NCBI GenBank assembly: GCA_023400405.1
Contig: JAEXFD010000045.1
Coordinates: 7,670 to 71,669, forward strand
Direction of reading: 5' to 3'
Source: Pseudomonadota bacterium
GTDB taxonomy: Bacteria > Pseudomonadota > Alphaproteobacteria > Sphingomonadales > Sphingomonadaceae
DNA: 64,000 nucleotides
Shown: one piece after another, positions 24,038-33,079 of the stretch
How positions within the stretch are numbered: position 1 is the first letter of the stretch
Layout of the letters: every line of letters starts with the position of its first letter
Made by a program: the position numbers and the translations under genes
Notes under the pieces: generated by a model
What the model was told of the DNA's origin: nothing
Database searches by the model: none
Seen by the model: the letters and a program-made list of their open reading frames with translations, nothing else

Positions 24038-24173
24038 CGATCTAATCATGACGCACGCCAAAGTCCAGTTTCGCGAGCGGATCGGTGAGGCGGAAACGGC
24101 TTGGCCAGCAACAGTTTGTCACAAAAGTCGCGATCGCGCGTTTCGCAGTTGAAACCGCCAGAGGTGAACCTGC

Positions 24174-25367
24174 TTGCCTGCTCCCGATCCCACCGACCGC
24201 CTCGACATCCTCGCCGCGAAGCGCGCACTGAAAATGGCGCGATCGGCGCACGCGTATGTGCGGGGGAACACGGCCAAGTTCTACGAATGGCTGGCCGCAT
24301 CGCCGGCGGCGAGCAGGGTGCCTGCCGGTCCGGCGATCTGGATCTGCGGCGACTGCCACCTCGGCAATCTCGGGCCGCTCGCCGATGGCAGTGGCGTGGT
24401 CGAGATCCAGATTCGCGACCTGGATCAGGCGGTGATCGGCAATCCTGCGCACGACCTGATCCGGCTGGGACTGTCGCTTGCCACCGCGGCGCGCGGTTCG
24501 GACCTGCCGGGGGTCACCACCGCTCGCATGATGGAGGAGATGGTCCAGGGCTATGCCGCCGCCATGCGCGATCCCGAGGGTGGCGGCCCGGGCGTCGAGC
24601 CGGAGGTCGTGCGCAGTGTCAAGCGCCGGGCACTCGGCCGTCGCTGGAAGCACCTCGCGCGCGAGCGGCTCGAGGCCGTGGAGCCGCGAATCCCGATCGG
24701 CAAGAAATTCTGGACGCTCGATCCCGCCGAGCGGGCGGCACTGGAGGGCGTCTTCGAGGATCGCGACGTCGCGGAACTGATCCTCTCGCTGGACCGCAAG
24801 GACAAGGCGCGCAGCGTGAAGCTGATCGACGCGGCCTATTGGATGAAGGGCTGCAGCTCGCTCGGCCTATGGCGCTTCGCGGCCATTGTCGGGCTGCGCA
24901 ACGCGAAGCAGCGCTCCGACTATGCGCTGGTCGATCTCAAGGAAGCCGTGGCACCGATCGCGCCGGCGGCTCGGGGCGCGCGGATGCCCGCGGACAATGG
25001 CGAGCGCGTGGTGGCGGCCGCCCGTGCGCTTTCTCCGTATCTGGGCGGCCGAATGATGCCCATCCGCATGCTCGATCGCTCTCTGTTCATTCGCGAGCTT
25101 GCGCCGCAGGACCTCAAGCTCGAAGTCGATCAGTTCAGCCGGGGGCAGGCGGTCATGGCCTCGCGCTATCTCGCCTTTGTCGTCGGCAAGGCGCATGCCC
25201 GACAGCTCGGGGCGGCGGAGAGGGCGGAATGGGGCGGGGTGCTCGACGCGGACCGGCGCGGGCTGATCGATACGCCGTCCTGGCTGTGGGAGAGCGTCGT
25301 CTCGCTCGCGGGCAGCCACGAAGCCGGCTATCTCGAACATTGTCGGCGGTACGCGCTCGCCGCCTAG
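24174..25367 (+). CDS. DUF2252 family protein
   Basis: 397 residues, TTG start. The family motifs are clear: RSAHAYVRGNTAKFYEWL near 22, WICGDCHLGNLGPLADG near 57, IRDLDQAVIGNPAHDLIRLG near 80-98, and SLGLWRFAAIVGLRN near 230. The HLGN and DLDQ pair resembles the catalytic and metal sites of aminoglycoside-phosphotransferase-like kinases, which suggests a kinase fold. The substrate is unknown. It is divergent from the cyd operon and convergent with the lipid kinase, whose stop is one base away. Confidence 0.8.
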   Translation: MPAPDPTDRLDILAAKRALKMARSAHAYVRGNTAKFYEWLAASPAASRVPAGPAIWICGDCHLGNLGPLADGSGVVEIQIRDLDQAVIGNPAHDLIRLGLSLATAARGSDLPGVTTARMMEEMVQGYAAAMRDPEGGGPGVEPEVVRSVKRRALGRRWKHLARERLEAVEPRIPIGKKFWTLDPAERAALEGVFEDRDVAELILSLDRKDKARSVKLIDAAYWMKGCSSLGLWRFAAIVGLRNAKQRSDYALVDLKEAVAPIAPAARGARMPADNGERVVAAARALSPYLGGRMMPIRMLDRSLFIRELAPQDLKLEVDQFSRGQAVMASRYLAFVVGKAHARQLGAAERAEWGGVLDADRRGLIDTPSWLWESVVSLAGSHEAGYLEHCRRYALAA

Positions 25368-26264
25368 TCAGGCCGCGGCAGGCACCGCCACTTCGATCGC
25401 GCTTGGCGCCACCTTCGCCGTGACCGGCGTGCATGCGAGCACTTCGCCATCGATCGAAATTCGCTGCGGCGGATCGATGGTGATGCGGAAATGGCGGCCC
25501 TGGAAGTTGCGGCTGCACGCATCCTTGTCGCGCAGCTTGAAGAACTTCGCATACCAGTCGCGCGCGAGCGCGAGCTTGCTCCGGCCGACCACGGCCTGAA
25601 GCACGAGCTCGTGCGACGAGAGTCCGGCACGTTCCGAGAGCTCGACGCCGCCATGGTGCCCGCCATTGAGGATGCGAAGTTCGGTCGCCCATAGCTGCTC
25701 GCGCTGACGATCGTCTTCGATCTCCAGCCGGAAGGGTCGGAAGCCCACCGAACATTTGAGGGCCCAGAGAAGATAGCCGAGGCGGCCGCCATATCGCTTC
25801 AGCGCGGACGGCACCGTTTCGCCGATCATGGTCGAGAGGCCCACCGAAGCGCCGTTGACGAAATAGTCGTCGTCGATCATCCCCAGATCGACCCGCCGCC
25901 GCCGGCCATGCGCGATGGCCGAAATCGCGCCTTCGAGATCCAGCGGCAGGCCGAGCGAGCGCGCGAAGCTGTTCGCCGTGCCGAGCGGAAGCACGGCGAA
26001 GACGCAGGAGGTGCCGACCAACTCGTCGACGACCCCGGACAGGGAACCGTCGCCGCCGCCGATGATCACCATCGGCACGCCGCTGGCGACGGCATCGCGC
26101 ACGGCCGGAATCATCTGTGCGGGATCCTCGACCCCCTGTTTCGAGCGGAGCACCACGCCCGCTGCGGTGAGCTTTTCGCAAGCCGCCTCGAACAGGTCGC
26201 GACCGCGACGCGAATGGGCATTCACGATCAGGGCGGCTTCGCGCGGCAGGGATTTCGTTTCCAT
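25368..26264 (-). CDS. Lipid kinase of the diacylglycerol kinase family (YegS-like)
   Basis: 298 residues. The nucleotide-binding loop VIIGGGDGSLSGVVDELVG (about 67-84) and the following FAVLPLGTANSFARSLGLP define the DAGK catalytic domain. A beta-rich C-domain with NGHHGGVELSERAG-like metal or lipid contacts ends in RISIDGEVLACTPVT, the usual family end. The start METKSLPREAALIVNAHSRR is chosen over a longer form because it matches the family N-terminus. It should phosphorylate a membrane lipid. Sphingosine- or diacylglycerol-type substrates cannot be distinguished. Confidence 0.85.
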   Translation of the reverse strand: METKSLPREAALIVNAHSRRGRDLFEAACEKLTAAGVVLRSKQGVEDPAQMIPAVRDAVASGVPMVIIGGGDGSLSGVVDELVGTSCVFAVLPLGTANSFARSLGLPLDLEGAISAIAHGRRRRVDLGMIDDDYFVNGASVGLSTMIGETVPSALKRYGGRLGYLLWALKCSVGFRPFRLEIEDDRQREQLWATELRILNGGHHGGVELSERAGLSSHELVLQAVVGRSKLALARDWYAKFFKLRDKDACSRNFQGRHFRITIDPPQRISIDGEVLACTPVTAKVAPSAIEVAVPAAA

Positions 26265-26426
26265 GGAGCAACAACTCCCCTGATCGGGTTGCGCTCCGCC
26301 CGTGTCGTTTCGCCATTGCACCGTCCTGGGCGGATCGAGCCCAATCCTGGTCGTCGGCATGCAACCCGATGCGTGCGGAGCGGATTATGCAGTCCTAGAA
26401 GTCCTTGTTTCAGATGGAGTTTTGCG

Positions 26427-26861
26427 ATGGCCGAGATGACGCTGCAAGCCTTGGCCGACAAGATGGCCAAGATCGATTTCGGGATGCTTTCGACCCGCAC
26501 CGAAGGGGACGCGATCGCGAGCCGGCCGATGAGCAACAATGGGGAGGTCGCCTATCGCGGCGATAGCTTCTTCTTCACCCACGAGCGCGCCCGGATGGTT
26601 TCGGATATCGCCGCCGATCGCCGAGTGGGATTGACCTTCACCGGCGCTGCCGGCCTGCTGGGCGGCCCGCCCCTGTTCATCGCAATCGAAGGCGAAGCAG
26701 AGCTGATCCGCGACAAGGCCCGGTTCGCGGACCATTGGACGAAGGACCTCGACCGATGGTTCGAACAGGGCATCGACACGCCGGGCCTCGTGATGATTCG
26801 AGTGCATGCCGTGCGCATTCATTATTGGGAAGGCGGCAGCGAGGGCGAGGTCGCGCTGTAA
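26427..26861 (+). CDS. Pyridoxamine 5'-phosphate oxidase-fold general stress protein
   Basis: 144 residues with the split-barrel flavin-binding fold: KIDFGMLSTRTEGDAIASRP, then DSFFFTHERARMVSDIAADR and VGLTFTGAAGLL, ending in MIRVHAVRIHYWEGG. This is the general-stress-protein 26 type and probably binds a flavin or F420/haem-like ligand; the reaction is unknown. The ATG has GATGGAG upstream. The gene stands alone between divergent neighbours. Confidence 0.8.
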   Translation: MAEMTLQALADKMAKIDFGMLSTRTEGDAIASRPMSNNGEVAYRGDSFFFTHERARMVSDIAADRRVGLTFTGAAGLLGGPPLFIAIEGEAELIRDKARFADHWTKDLDRWFEQGIDTPGLVMIRVHAVRIHYWEGGSEGEVAL

Positions 26862-27018
26862 GAACAGGCCAAACGCTCGCTTCGATCGGGGCGATGCGGC
26901 TGGCCTGCCGGGTCCCGTTGCCAAAGCGATCGATCTCCCCGGTCGGCATGCCCTTGCACCCGAAGCCCGAGGGTGCGAAATCGCCGAAGAGCGCGGACCC
27001 GCTTTGGAGAAGTCACGA

Positions 27019-27819
27019 GTGCCTGGCAGCCGATCGAAACAAGGGCGCCCCCAGGCACACGGCCTCCGCATCTCGCAGTCGAACGCACGTCCCCCCCGCC
27101 CGCGGGCTTTGCGCTTGCACGGGACGGTGGCGCGCGCACTCGGCATTCGGATCGTTTCGGGGCAGCTTGCGCCGGGGGCGATGCTGGAGGGGGAGATCGC
27201 GGCAAGCGAGCAGTTCAAGGTCTCGCGCACCGCCTATCGCGAGGCGATCCGCATCCTGGCCGCTAAGGGACTGGTCCATGCCCGGCCGAAGATTGGCACT
27301 CAAGTGAGCCCGCGGCGCGAGTGGCACCTGCTGGACCGCGACGTGCTTTCCTGGATCTTCGCGAGCGAGCCCGATCCCGCGCTGATCGAAAGCCTGTTCG
27401 AACTGCGCCGCATCGTCGAGCCCGACGCCGCGCGTCTTGCCGCGATCCGGCGAAGCGACGCACAGCTCGAACGGATGAAGGCGGGCCTTGAAGGTGTCGC
27501 GCGGCATGGGTTCGATTCCGAGGAAGGGCGGCTCTGCGACGAAGCCTTTCATTCCGCGCTGCTGGAAGCGTCGGGCAACGACTTCGTCATTTCGCTGACC
27601 AGCGGCGTCGCGACCGCGATTGCCCTGACCACTGCCTTCAAGCAGCATCGATTGCCGGCGCCGCACGACGCGCTACCCGTGCATCTGCGCGTGCTCGAGG
27701 CGATCGAGGCGCAGGATCCCCAGCGTGCCCATGATGCGATGGCCACCCTGGTCGATCGTGGATTTGCCGACACGATGGAGGCACGCGGGCCCTCCCGCTT
27801 TCGCCGGCCGGCGTGCTGA
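27019..27819 (+). CDS. GntR-family regulator with FCD domain
   Basis: 266 residues from a GTG preceded by GGAGAAG. The winged helix appears as LHGTVARALGIRIVSGQLAP and FKVSRTAYREAIRILAAKGL, with PKIGTQVSPRREW as the wing end. The FCD ligand domain follows with LFELRRIVEPDAARLAA, CDEAFHSALLEASGND and HLRVLEAIEAQDPQRAHDAM, including the conserved metal-binding Asp/His pattern. It stands in front of a sugar-acid aldehyde dehydrogenase and is likely to respond to a hexuronate or related sugar acid. Confidence 0.85.
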   Translation: MPGSRSKQGRPQAHGLRISQSNARPPRPRALRLHGTVARALGIRIVSGQLAPGAMLEGEIAASEQFKVSRTAYREAIRILAAKGLVHARPKIGTQVSPRREWHLLDRDVLSWIFASEPDPALIESLFELRRIVEPDAARLAAIRRSDAQLERMKAGLEGVARHGFDSEEGRLCDEAFHSALLEASGNDFVISLTSGVATAIALTTAFKQHRLPAPHDALPVHLRVLEAIEAQDPQRAHDAMATLVDRGFADTMEARGPSRFRRPAC

Positions 27820-27911
27820 ACGGCTGTGGCCGGCCAGCTCGGCTGCGGCGCCTTCTGCGGTGCCGGCGATTTGCATTTTGGCATGGCGCTGCCTAAGTCG
27901 CGGGCGAGCGA

Positions 27912-27925
27912 TGTTACCGCTAACG
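27912..27925. promoter_or_regulatory. Operator-like site upstream of the aldehyde dehydrogenase
   Basis: GTTACCGCTAAC (27913-27924), a near-palindrome with a central CG, ends 26 bases before the ATG. The same sequence with one change occurs, inverted, 25 bases before the GH3 glucosidase gene at 33062-33073. The shape resembles LacI-family operators. Confidence 0.5.
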
Positions 27926-27950
27926 AAATTACCGGATCGGGAGAGCAGGC

Positions 27951-29522
27951 ATGGCGCTGACGGGTGAATTGTTCATTGCTTCGAAGCGCGTCCATCGCGA
28001 GGGCGCAGGCTTTCGCGCCGTCGCCGCGGCCACCGGCGCGGAGATCGAGCCGCGCTTCAGCGCAGCGACCGCCGAAGACGTGGATGCCGCCTGCGCCGCA
28101 GCCGAGGCGGCGTTTCCGGTCTACTCCAATCTGCCGCGCGAGCAGCGCGCCGCGTTCCTCGAAGCGATCGCGTCAGAGATCGAAGGATTGGGAGACGCGC
28201 TGATCGAGCGGGCGATGGCCGAGAGCGGCCTTCCCCAGGCGCGCCTTGCCGGCGAGCGCGGCCGCACGGCCGGCCAATTGCGGCTGTTCGCCAAGGAACT
28301 GCGGCTCGGCGATTATCTGCGCGTGCGGATCGACCATGCGCTGCCCGACCGGCAGCCGCTGCCGCGGCCCGACCTGCGCTTGCGGATGCTCCCGTTGGGT
28401 CCGGTCGCGGTGTTCGGTGCCTCCAATTTCCCGCTCGCCTTCTCGACCGCCGGCGGGGACACTGCGGCGGCGCTCGCCGCCGGCTGCCCAGTGGTCGTGA
28501 AGGGCCATCCGGCGCATCCCGGCACCACCGAGCTGGTCGCCGGCGCGATCCAGCGCGCCGCCGCCGCGACGGGGATGCCGGACGGCGTCTTTTCGCTGGT
28601 GAGCGGCACCGGCAACGCCCTGGGCGAGGCGCTGGTCCGCGATGCGCGGATCATGGCTGTGGGCTTCACCGGATCGCGGGGCGGCGGCATCGCGCTGACC
28701 AAGGTCGCCCAGGCGCGCCCGGTGCCGATCCCGGTCTATGCCGAGATGAGCAGCGTCAATCCGGTGTTCCTGCTGCCGCACGCGCTCGAAGCGCGGGCCG
28801 AAGCGCTGGGCAAGGCCTATGTCGCCAGCGTGACGATGGGTGCGGGCCAGTTCTGCACCAATCCGGGCCTCGTGCTCGGGATCGAAGGGCCGGCGCTCGA
28901 CCGCTTCGTCGCCGCGGCAAGCGAGGCGATGACGGGCGCGCCTGCGCAGGTGATGCTCACCCCGGGGATCCACAAGGCATTCGAAACCGGCGTTGCGCGG
29001 CTCGAGTCCGCACCATCGATCGCCAAGCTCGCCGAAGGCCAGGCGCCTGCCGGGCCGACCTGTGGGCGCGGCACCTTGTTCAGCATGACGGGCAAGGACT
29101 TCCTCGCCGATCCGAGCCATGCCGAGGAAGTGTTCGGCGCGACATCGCTGCTCGTGCGCTGCGCCGACGCCGATGAGCTCGAAGCGGTGATCGGCCTGGT
29201 CGAGGGACAACTCACGACGACGCTACATGTCGACGAGGGCGACCTGCCGCTCGCAAAGCGGCTGCTGCCGAGGCTCGAGCGACTGGCCGGGCGAATCCTT
29301 GCCAATGGCTGGCCGACCGGCGTCGAAGTCGCCGATGCGATGGTGCATGGCGGCCCATTCCCGGCGACGTCGGACGGGCGCAGCACCTCGGTCGGCACGC
29401 TGGCGATCGAGCGCTTCCTGCGCCCGGTGAGCTATCAGGACCTGCCGGCGGCGCTGCTCCCAGCCGAATTGCAGGACGGTGCCGGCATTCCGCAGCGGAT
29501 CGACGGCAAGCCCGTCTTCTAA
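27951..29522 (+). CDS. Aldehyde dehydrogenase, alpha-ketoglutarate-semialdehyde type (NADP+)
   Basis: 523 residues. The ALDH core shows GPVAVFGASNFPLAFSTAGG (substrate/cofactor region near 145), PVVVKGHPAHPGT with the cofactor lysine, VGFTGSRGGG, the general-base glutamate in VYAEMSSVNPVF and the catalytic Cys302 in GAGQFCTNPG. The extended length and AEMSSVNP motif fit the 2,5-dioxovalerate dehydrogenases that finish pentose and sugar-acid catabolism at 2-oxoglutarate. It follows a GntR/FCD regulator and converges with the epimerase gene, sharing 4 bases. Confidence 0.88.
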   Translation: MALTGELFIASKRVHREGAGFRAVAAATGAEIEPRFSAATAEDVDAACAAAEAAFPVYSNLPREQRAAFLEAIASEIEGLGDALIERAMAESGLPQARLAGERGRTAGQLRLFAKELRLGDYLRVRIDHALPDRQPLPRPDLRLRMLPLGPVAVFGASNFPLAFSTAGGDTAAALAAGCPVVVKGHPAHPGTTELVAGAIQRAAAATGMPDGVFSLVSGTGNALGEALVRDARIMAVGFTGSRGGGIALTKVAQARPVPIPVYAEMSSVNPVFLLPHALEARAEALGKAYVASVTMGAGQFCTNPGLVLGIEGPALDRFVAAASEAMTGAPAQVMLTPGIHKAFETGVARLESAPSIAKLAEGQAPAGPTCGRGTLFSMTGKDFLADPSHAEEVFGATSLLVRCADADELEAVIGLVEGQLTTTLHVDEGDLPLAKRLLPRLERLAGRILANGWPTGVEVADAMVHGGPFPATSDGRSTSVGTLAIERFLRPVSYQDLPAALLPAELQDGAGIPQRIDGKPVF

Positions 29523-30577
29523 CGGTCGGCCGGGAAGGCGTCGCCGAGGTCGTCGGCGACGCGGAACCTCAGCTTGATGGCGTGGACATAGGTGTCGCCC
29601 GGATCGAGCCGTGCGCGGCCGAACTGCGGCTTGTTGGGCGTGTCCGGAAAGGCCTGGGGTTCGAGGCAGAGGCCGTCGCGGGGGACATAGAGCCGCCCGC
29701 TCGTCCCCGGCGCGCCGCCGGCAAGGTGGTTGCCCGAGTAGAATTGCAGCCCGGGCGCGGTCGAGTGAAGATCGAGCACGCGGCCCGAGCCCGGATCGTA
29801 AAGCGTCGCCATCCGGCGCAGCGTGCCGGGCGTGCCGTCGACTGCGAAATTGTGATCATAGCCCCGGCCGATAGCGAGCTGTTCGTCCGCGGCGTCGATG
29901 TCGCGGCCAACGGGCTTGGGCGTGCGGAAATCGAACGGCGTGCCGGCCACGTCGGCCAACGCCCCGGTGGGGATCATTGCGGCATCGACGGGAGTCGTCC
30001 GTGTCGCGGCGATCTGCAGGACATGCCCGAGGATCGACGCGCCACTGGCCTCGCTTGCCAGGTTGAAATAGGCATGGTTGGTGAGATTGACGATGGTCGG
30101 CGCATCGGCCGTTGCCCGTAGCAGGATGTCGAGTCCGTCATCGTTGAGCGCGTAACGCGCCTCGGCGACGAGTGTCCCGGGAAAGCCGTTTCGCCCACTT
30201 GGGCTGACATGGCGGAAGGTGACCGAATCGGCGTGACGATCGACCACCTCCCAATCCTGCTGGTCGAAGCCAAGCGGCCCGCCATGCAGGCTGTTGTCTC
30301 CGTCATTGGCGGCAAGCCGATATTCCTTGCCGCCGAGAACGAAGTGCGCGCCGCCGATGCGATTGGCATAGCGGCCGGCGATGCAGCCATGATAGCGCGG
30401 CGCGCCGCGATAATCGGCCAGGTCGCGATAGCCCAGCACGACATTTGCGACCTCGCCGGCGCGATCCGGCACTTCCAGCCGGCGCAGGGACGCGCCGATG
30501 CTCAGCAGTTCGGCCGAGAGGGCGCCGCGGGCGATCCGGATCGCCTGGATCGGCTTCCCCGCGGCAGCGTCGGTCAT
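29519..30577 (-). CDS. Aldose 1-epimerase
   Basis: 352 residues. The catalytic pair is visible: His168 in VNLTNHAYFNLA and Glu306 in LCLEPQAFPDTPN; RYANRIGGAHF and NSLHGGPLGFDQQDWEV are family landmarks. It interconverts alpha- and beta-anomers of hexoses such as glucose released by the adjacent GH3 enzyme. No signal peptide is evident, so it acts in the cytosol. The ATG overlaps the GH3 stop (ATGA), giving a two-gene operon. Confidence 0.9.
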   Translation of the reverse strand: MTDAAAGKPIQAIRIARGALSAELLSIGASLRRLEVPDRAGEVANVVLGYRDLADYRGAPRYHGCIAGRYANRIGGAHFVLGGKEYRLAANDGDNSLHGGPLGFDQQDWEVVDRHADSVTFRHVSPSGRNGFPGTLVAEARYALNDDGLDILLRATADAPTIVNLTNHAYFNLASEASGASILGHVLQIAATRTTPVDAAMIPTGALADVAGTPFDFRTPKPVGRDIDAADEQLAIGRGYDHNFAVDGTPGTLRRMATLYDPGSGRVLDLHSTAPGLQFYSGNHLAGGAPGTSGRLYVPRDGLCLEPQAFPDTPNKPQFGRARLDPGDTYVHAIKLRFRVADDLGDAFPADR

Positions 30578-33036
30578 TTCGCCTCGCCGGGGCAGGTCGA
30601 GCCGGCCGGATCGGAGACGATCCGCGCATCGGCCAGGCTCAGCTGCAGCGGTCCATTCGCCTGAATGGTGACCGGGGCGGTGACATTGTGCAGGTCCGCG
30701 CCGGCGCGCGCGAAGCATTTGAGGAGGACCTTGGCCGTCCGCCAGGTGCCGCTTTCGCCGGTGAACAGGCCGGTCGCGTCGATCTTCCCCGTTTCGCCGA
30801 GGCCCAGCTGCACCGGCCCGGCCGCGGCGCGGTCGAGCCGATAGACGAGCTGAAGCGACAGGTCGCCGTTCGATTCGCGGCTGAGATCGATCGCCTTGCC
30901 GCCGATCCGCAGCGTCGCGGGCCCGGCCGGCCAGCTGAGCTGCTGCGCGCCTTCCTGGGTGTGCGGTCCGTCGACCGGCGCCCGCGCGATCTTCGAATCG
31001 GTGGCGAAGGAGAAGGGCGTCGCTGCCACGCCCTTGGCGAAATAGACGCTGGTGTTTTCGGCAGACGCATCGAAGCCCGAGTCTTCGCTGAGCGCCCCGA
31101 CCTTGCCGGGCTTGGCATAGCTGAGGCCGTAGCCGAGCGCGAACAGCGGATCATAGCCGGGCTCGCCGCGATTGAGGGTGAACTGCGCCGCGGTCTTGGG
31201 CCAGCTGAACGACAGCCTGCCGTTGAAGTCGCGCCGCGCTTTGCCGCCCTTGTCGCCGATCAACACGTCGGCGACGCCCGCTCCCTCGCTGCCCGGCAGC
31301 CATGCCGCGACGAACGCTTCCGAGGCGTTGAGCTCCGGATTGACCCAGAGCGGCCGGCCGGAGAGGAACACCGAAACCACCGGGACGCCCGCCGCCTTCA
31401 GCTTCTTGAGCAGCGCGAGCGACTGCTTGTCGCCGGCTTCGAATTCCAGCGTATGGATGTCGCCGCGCATCTCGGCATAGGGCTGCTCGCCGAACACGAC
31501 GATGGCGACATCGGGTTTGGCCGCGAAGCTGCCGTCGGCCGAGAGCGTGGCGGTGCCGCCGCCGGCCTTTACGGCTTCGGCGATAGCCGAATAGAGGGTC
31601 TGGCCGTTGGGGAAATCGGCGTTGCTGTTGCCGCTGCCCTGCCAGCTCAGCGTCCAGCCGCCGGTCTGCATCCCCATCGAATCGGCGCCCGGGCCAGTGA
31701 CAAGGACGTTGGCCGAGGCCTTAATCGGCAGCACGCTTTGGTTCTTGAGCAGCACCAGCGACTTGGCCGCGGCCTCGCGCGCGATCGCGCGGTGTTCCGG
31801 GCTGCCGAGCACGCCGGCCTTGCCCTCGAACGGCCGCGCCGGATCGAACAGGCCCAGCTTCGCCTTGACGCGCAGGATGCGGCGCACCGCATCGTCCACG
31901 CGCGACATCGGGATCGTGCCATCCTTCACATGCGCGACAGTGGTGTCGAACAGGCTCTTCCAGCTGTCCGGCGCCATCGCCATGTCGAGCCCGGCATTGA
32001 AGGTGATCGGGCAATCGGTGTTGGTGCAGCCGGGCACCTGGCCATGGCCGTTCCAGTCGCCGACGACGAAGCCCTGGAATCCCATCCGCCCCTTGAGCAC
32101 ATCGGTGAGCAGCGACTTATTGCCGTGCATCTTGGCGCCGTTCCAGCTCGAATAGCTGGCCATCACGGTGAGCGCGCCCGCGTCGATCGCCGGGGGATAG
32201 CCGGCGGCATGGATCGAGACGAGCGTGTCCTCGCTCACCCGCGTATCGCCCTGATCGACGCCGCCGAAGGTGCCGCCGTCGCCGAGGAAATGCTTGGCCG
32301 AAGCCGCGACGCGGCCCTTCTGGATGCGGCCCTTCATGCCCGGATCGCCCTGCAGCCCGCGCACCATCTCGCCGGCATAGGAGCGGACCACGGCGGGGTC
32401 TTCCGAATAGCCTTCATAGGCGCGGCCCCAGCGCTCGTCCTGGGGCACGGCGAGAGTCGGCCCGAACGCCCAGTCCGGCCCCGTCGCCGCGGTCTCCTCG
32501 GCAGTCGCCTGGCCGATGCGGCGGATCAGCGCGGGATCGTGCATCGCGCCCAGGCCGATATTGTGCGGGAAGATCGTCGCGCCGACGACATTGTTGTTGC
32601 CGTGCACCGCATCGATGCCGAAGAGCAGCGGGATCGGCGCGTGATTGCCGCGCGGCTCCATCGCGACCTTGCGGAAAGCCTGAGCCGTCGCGACCCATGC
32701 GGGCTGGGGCGAGCGATCGTCGCCCGAGAGCGGCGGCGAGCTGCCCCCGGCCAGGATCGAGCCGAGCGGATAGCTGCGCAGGTCCTCGGGCTTCACCGAG
32801 CTGATGTCGCCCTGGATCATCTGGCCGACTTTCTCCTCCAGCGTCATCTTCGCCATCAGATCGGTGATGAACTTCTCGGTCGCCGGATCGACGAGCCCCT
32901 GCGACTGCGCGCGCGGCCATTTGTCGGGATGCGCGACGCTTGCTTCCGACAGCGCTGTCGGCGCGTGCTGCGCGAAGGCCGGCAGCGCGGCGGCAATCAT
33001 CGTCGTCGAAAGCAGAAGCTTCAGGCCCAGCCGCAT
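30574..33036 (-). CDS. Exported GH3 beta-glucosidase / exo-glucanase
   Basis: 820 residues with a signal peptide (about 1-23, AALPAFA-QHAP). The GH3 N-domain shows LMAKMTLEEKVGQMIQGDIS, PLLFGIDAVHGNN, DERWGRAYEGYSEDP, AKHFLGDGGTFGGVDQG and the nucleophile Asp327 in FVVGDWNGHGQVPG. A C-terminal GH3 domain and a further beta domain (from about 660, ExoP-like) follow. It should release glucose from beta-1,3/1,4-glucans in the periplasm. The operator-like site at 33062 lies just upstream. Confidence 0.9.
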   Translation of the reverse strand: MRLGLKLLLSTTMIAAALPAFAQHAPTALSEASVAHPDKWPRAQSQGLVDPATEKFITDLMAKMTLEEKVGQMIQGDISSVKPEDLRSYPLGSILAGGSSPPLSGDDRSPQPAWVATAQAFRKVAMEPRGNHAPIPLLFGIDAVHGNNNVVGATIFPHNIGLGAMHDPALIRRIGQATAEETAATGPDWAFGPTLAVPQDERWGRAYEGYSEDPAVVRSYAGEMVRGLQGDPGMKGRIQKGRVAASAKHFLGDGGTFGGVDQGDTRVSEDTLVSIHAAGYPPAIDAGALTVMASYSSWNGAKMHGNKSLLTDVLKGRMGFQGFVVGDWNGHGQVPGCTNTDCPITFNAGLDMAMAPDSWKSLFDTTVAHVKDGTIPMSRVDDAVRRILRVKAKLGLFDPARPFEGKAGVLGSPEHRAIAREAAAKSLVLLKNQSVLPIKASANVLVTGPGADSMGMQTGGWTLSWQGSGNSNADFPNGQTLYSAIAEAVKAGGGTATLSADGSFAAKPDVAIVVFGEQPYAEMRGDIHTLEFEAGDKQSLALLKKLKAAGVPVVSVFLSGRPLWVNPELNASEAFVAAWLPGSEGAGVADVLIGDKGGKARRDFNGRLSFSWPKTAAQFTLNRGEPGYDPLFALGYGLSYAKPGKVGALSEDSGFDASAENTSVYFAKGVAATPFSFATDSKIARAPVDGPHTQEGAQQLSWPAGPATLRIGGKAIDLSRESNGDLSLQLVYRLDRAAAGPVQLGLGETGKIDATGLFTGESGTWRTAKVLLKCFARAGADLHNVTAPVTIQANGPLQLSLADARIVSDPAGSTCPGEAK

Positions 33037-33060
33037 TTCACTCTCCCATTATCTCGTTGC

Positions 33061-33074
33061 TGTTAGCGATAACC
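33061..33074. promoter_or_regulatory. Operator-like site upstream of the GH3-epimerase operon
   Basis: On the - strand the site reads GTTATCGCTAAC, differing by one base from the site before the aldehyde dehydrogenase (GTTACCGCTAAC). It lies 25 bases before the start codon, the same distance as its partner. Confidence 0.5.
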
Positions 33075-33079
33075 GCAAT

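Noticed and set aside
30445..33066. An 873-residue open frame on the + strand opposite the GH3 glucosidase
   Set aside because: The - strand gene has a signal peptide and all GH3 motifs. The + frame has none.
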